64,000 nt of DNA from Desulfotomaculum sp. (GTDB lineage: Bacteria > Bacillota > Desulfotomaculia > Desulfotomaculales > Nap2-2B). Of the stretch, positions 61,614 through 64,000 are shown one piece after another. Made by a program: the position numbers and the translations under genes. A model generated the notes under the pieces. It saw only the letters and a list, made by a program, of their open reading frames with translations. It had not been told where the DNA came from and searched no databases. Location: assembly GCA_003485325.1 (NCBI GenBank), contig DMZI01000065.1:1-64000 (forward strand). The letters are read 5' to 3'. Every line of letters begins with the position of its first letter. The first letter of the stretch is position 1.

Positions 61614-61641
61614 ATTATACATGAATAATCGTAAACATCAA
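61614..61641 (-). promoter_or_regulatory. sigma-A promoter of the ABC importer operon
   Basis: On the minus strand TTGATG, 16 bases, TATAAT: perfect -10 and four-of-six -35, 60 bases before the binding-protein gene. Confidence 0.6.
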
Positions 61642-61675
61642 GCTATAAGGCTGTAATCTGTCATTAAAAGACTGC

Positions 61676-62743
61676 TTAAAATTGCTGATCCGGGGAGGTA
61701 TGAATTGCTCCATGTCCGTACCCGCCGGCTATACTTCTTTCTATCTGTTCCAGTTCCTCGTTCCACCAGGAATATGAATTGCTGACCTGTATTCCCGCTC
61801 TTCCGGGATAAATATCATAGTAGGACCGGTAGGGCAGGGGAGTCAGATCAGGCATTACTACATTTGCGCCCGCTTTAAGAGCAAGCCGCCTTCCGGAAGG
61901 GTGAACCGCGGCGGTTGCGGTTGTAGCCGGCAAATGCGTCAGCGGCAGCAAGAGGCGTGTTACCGCAAGTACTTTCAAGTTTAAATATAGATCACCTGGA
62001 AGGGAATTTCTCAAGGGTGTCTGTTGATGTGGAATAAAAGGACCGATGCCGGCCATTTCAACCTCCAGTTCCCTGAGCAGCAGGATGTCCTCAGCGACAG
62101 ATTCCAAACTTTGTCCGGGCAAGCCGGTAATGTTCCCGCTTCCTACCTGATAGCCAAGTTCTTTCAGCAAACTTAACTGTTTGAGCCTGCCGGTCAGGTT
62201 TGTTCCGGGCCGCAGCCGTCCGAAAAGGAGTGGTTCACTTGTTTCGAATTTTAAAAGATAACGGTCAGCCCCGGCGAGGCGCATTTTTTGGTAAGCATCT
62301 TTTGTTAAATCGCCCAGAGAAAGTGTTACTGCGACATCCGAACATGATTTCATCCGGCGGACTAAATCAGCGATTACTTCCGGTTTATAGTAAGGATCCT
62401 CTCCCGCCTGGAGCACGATGGTTTTAAACCCTTCCCGGCTTGCATTGAAGGCGGCGGAGAATATTTCATCCACCGTCATCCTGTAGCGGGTGAGTTTCCG
62501 GTTATCCCTTCTCAAACCACAGTAAAGGCAGTTCTTTATGCAATTGTTTGAGAACTCAATAATCGCACGCAGGTGAACTCCATTGCCCAAATGTCTTTTG
62601 CGGACGTCATCGGCTTTTTGAAACAATGCTTGTGACTGCTCCCCCTCAGCCCGAAGTAAGGTCGCAATATCTTCTCTGGAAAGAGAATGTGTTTTTTCAG
62701 CCCTGTCAAGAATCGCGGAAAACCGGTCTTCCAGAGTTACCAC
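61676..62743 (-). CDS. hydE: [FeFe]-hydrogenase maturase HydE
   Basis: 355 residues, radical SAM with CIKNCLYCG near residue 68, then VLQAGEDPYY and GNITGLPGQSLESV, the HydE/BioB-like barrel. The C-terminal part shows LPATTATAAVHPSGR and GANVVMPDLTP. It helps build the dithiomethylamine-bearing H-cluster. GTG start overlapping the end of hydF by 38 bases. Confidence 0.93.
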   Translation of the reverse strand: MVTLEDRFSAILDRAEKTHSLSREDIATLLRAEGEQSQALFQKADDVRKRHLGNGVHLRAIIEFSNNCIKNCLYCGLRRDNRKLTRYRMTVDEIFSAAFNASREGFKTIVLQAGEDPYYKPEVIADLVRRMKSCSDVAVTLSLGDLTKDAYQKMRLAGADRYLLKFETSEPLLFGRLRPGTNLTGRLKQLSLLKELGYQVGSGNITGLPGQSLESVAEDILLLRELEVEMAGIGPFIPHQQTPLRNSLPGDLYLNLKVLAVTRLLLPLTHLPATTATAAVHPSGRRLALKAGANVVMPDLTPLPYRSYYDIYPGRAGIQVSNSYSWWNEELEQIERSIAGGYGHGAIHTSPDQQF

Positions 62744-64000
62744 CTCCGATTGCCTCTTTAAACCTCAGAGGGATTTCATCATCATCGTATAGGTCCGGCT
62801 GCTGGTCAAAAAGAGCCAGTACCTCCGGAAAAGGAGACAACGCGCGGTGTAGAATTCCCTGTATATAAGCCATTAAGACACCGTAGTTAACCATGGGTAC
62901 ACCTGCTTCACGGGCCTGCAGAATACGGAAAAGCATTTCCCGCCGGTTCAGCATACATGCGCCGCAGTGGACAATAAGTTTATAATCTTTCAGATTTTCA
63001 GGCAGTGGGCCGCCTCCCGGCATAATATCGAAGCACAGTTCCGCCCCCGCCGACTGCCGCAGCCATCTTGGTATTTTTACCCTGCCGATATCATCGGCTG
63101 CAGGATGATGCGAACAGGCCTCCGCAATTAAGATTTTATCCCCCGGCGCAAGCGCAGGTATTGCTTTCAGGCCGGCTACAAGGGTGTGAAGATCACCTTT
63201 GTACCTGGCGAATAAAACAGAGAAAGATGTAAATAACACGTTATCGGGCGTGTCGGCCGCCGCTTTGAGGTAGGCTGACGCATCGGTCACGACCAGTTTC
63301 GGGTGGACGGACATCCCCTGTATAACATGGCGAAGCTCCCTTTCCTTGACCATTACAGCAACACAATCATGTTCAAGAACATCCCTGATCAACTGCTGCT
63401 GCGGGAGAATGAGCCTTCCCCTGGGAGCGGCTTTATCGATAGGAATCACCAGGATTACAGTATCCCCCGGCGAGAGCAGATCACCTGCAATTGTAGGGGA
63501 CGTCCAATCACCCGGCACGTGGTTGACGATCATCCGGAGCAATTCTTCAATCCCTGAGCGTGTGCGGGCGCTTACCTTAACCGTCGGTATTGACAGGGGA
63601 TCCGCCCATTTTAAACGAGACAAATCCGGGTAAAGATCCATTTTATTAATTACGCCGATTATGGGGATATTGCGTTTCTTTGCCGTGACTAGAATTTCCT
63701 CTTCGCATTCCCCAAAACCTGCTTCAGGATCAAGAACGAGCAGGACAAGATCGGTTTTCTGAAGGACTTCAAGACTCTTTTCCGCTCTTTTGGCGCCCAG
63801 GCTGCCTGTGTCGTCAATTCCCGCCGTATCAGTGAGCAAAACCGGTCCAATGGGGAGGATTTCCATGGCTTTTTCAACAGGATCGGTAGTTGTGCCGGGC
63901 AGGTCGGCTACAATGGCAACTTCCTGGTTGGTGAGCGCATTAATCAGGCTTGATTTACCTGCATTACGCCGCCCCAAAAAGGAGATCCGGAACCGTTGGC
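62706..64000 (-). CDS. hydF: [FeFe]-hydrogenase maturase GTPase HydF (5' end beyond window)
   Basis: The gene enters from the right edge: the frame is open to the last base (RISFLGRRNAGKSSLINAL) so the start lies outside. GTPase domain: Walker A GRRNAGKSS, switch GTTTDP, DTAGIDDTG, NKMD. C-terminal cluster-binding domain: EACSHHPAADD and HCGACMLNRREM with the conserved His/Cys ligands. HydF is the scaffold that delivers the precluster to hydrogenase. Coupled to hydE. Confidence 0.95.
   Translation of the reverse strand, partial: QRFRISFLGRRNAGKSSLINALTNQEVAIVADLPGTTTDPVEKAMEILPIGPVLLTDTAGIDDTGSLGAKRAEKSLEVLQKTDLVLLVLDPEAGFGECEEEILVTAKKRNIPIIGVINKMDLYPDLSRLKWADPLSIPTVKVSARTRSGIEELLRMIVNHVPGDWTSPTIAGDLLSPGDTVILVIPIDKAAPRGRLILPQQQLIRDVLEHDCVAVMVKERELRHVIQGMSVHPKLVVTDASAYLKAAADTPDNVLFTSFSVLFARYKGDLHTLVAGLKAIPALAPGDKILIAEACSHHPAADDIGRVKIPRWLRQSAGAELCFDIMPGGGPLPENLKDYKLIVHCGACMLNRREMLFRILQAREAGVPMVNYGVLMAYIQGILHRALSPFPEVLALFDQQPDLYDDDEIPLRFKEAIGGGNSGRPVFRDS

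Noticed and set aside
1..64000. tRNA, rRNA genes or CRISPR arrays
   Set aside because: I saw no cloverleaf with a GGTTCGAATCC-like arm, no rRNA signature and no regularly spaced direct repeats.

Overview
The window looks like the chromosome of an anaerobic, motile, Gram-positive bacterium of the Desulfotomaculum/Pelotomaculum type (Firmicutes). The evidence is a fliY/cheC/cheD flagellar locus of Firmicute type, strong AGGAGG ribosome sites with many TTG and GTG starts, the [FeFe]-hydrogenase maturases HydE and HydF, and a membrane Fe-S oxidoreductase of the EtfAB:menaquinone oxidoreductase (EMO/DUF224) type known from syntrophic fatty-acid oxidisers. The genus assignment is inference; no rRNA gene is present.

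Layout. 0-2.4 kb: a gamma-carbonic-anhydrase-like protein, a gap holding a relic of a sugar cytidylyltransferase and a perfect inverted repeat, then an unknown protein overlapping a CBS-GGDEF protein. 2.4-20.2 kb, minus strand: read in the direction of transcription, motB-motA, flgM-flgN-flgK-flgL, a terminator, then flagellin, flaG, fliD, fliS, a FliT-like protein, an unknown protein, a Maf/DUF115 protein and a seven-gene legionaminic-acid-type nonulosonate pathway (legB, legC, legH, legG, legI, a ptmE-like CBS-nucleotidyltransferase, legF). This makes the filament and the sugar that probably decorates it. 20.2-21.0 kb: a 733-bp AT-rich divergent control region. 21-45.8 kb, plus strand: an almost uninterrupted flagellar/chemotaxis operon of 29 genes from flgB to cheD, closed by a strong terminator. 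It encodes rod, MS ring, C ring, export gate, ATPase, hook-length ruler, FlhF/FlhG, a PilZ brake, sigma-28, CheC, CheY and CheD. CheA, CheW, CheB, CheR and receptors are not here.

45.9-52.7 kb is metabolic: an OFA-family MFS transporter, a Pro_CA_2-type beta-CA-like protein, acetyl-CoA synthetase, a frameshifted FlK-type thioesterase and the EMO-type oxidoreductase. 52.7-59.1 kb is worn: a UbiB/ABC1 gene cut short beside a group II intron domain I remnant, a phasin-like protein, a patatin, a PlsC acyltransferase, the tail of a lipid-type glycosyltransferase, a radical SAM/SPASM protein, a winged-helix regulator, a tiny membrane protein with a possible slip at A7, a truncated UspA and the 3' end of a group II intron with an exact 34-nt domain V. 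Several of these lie in one direction and suggest a membrane-lipid locus. 59.1-64 kb: an ABC importer of the sulfonate/nitrate/taurine class, then hydE and hydF; hydF runs off the window.

How it fits together: sigma-28 (40.1 kb) and FlgM (18.3 kb) gate the late genes; the GGDEF protein (1.5 kb) and PilZ protein (39.4 kb) give a c-di-GMP brake; FliS/FlgN/FliT-like chaperones feed the export gate; the Leg pathway plus Maf probably glycosylates flagellin. The items most worth following are the radical SAM lipid-type cluster, the unknown protein between fliT and maf, the unknown partner of the CBS-GGDEF protein, the shared TTCGATA sites, and the set of relics and frameshifts between 50 and 59 kb.
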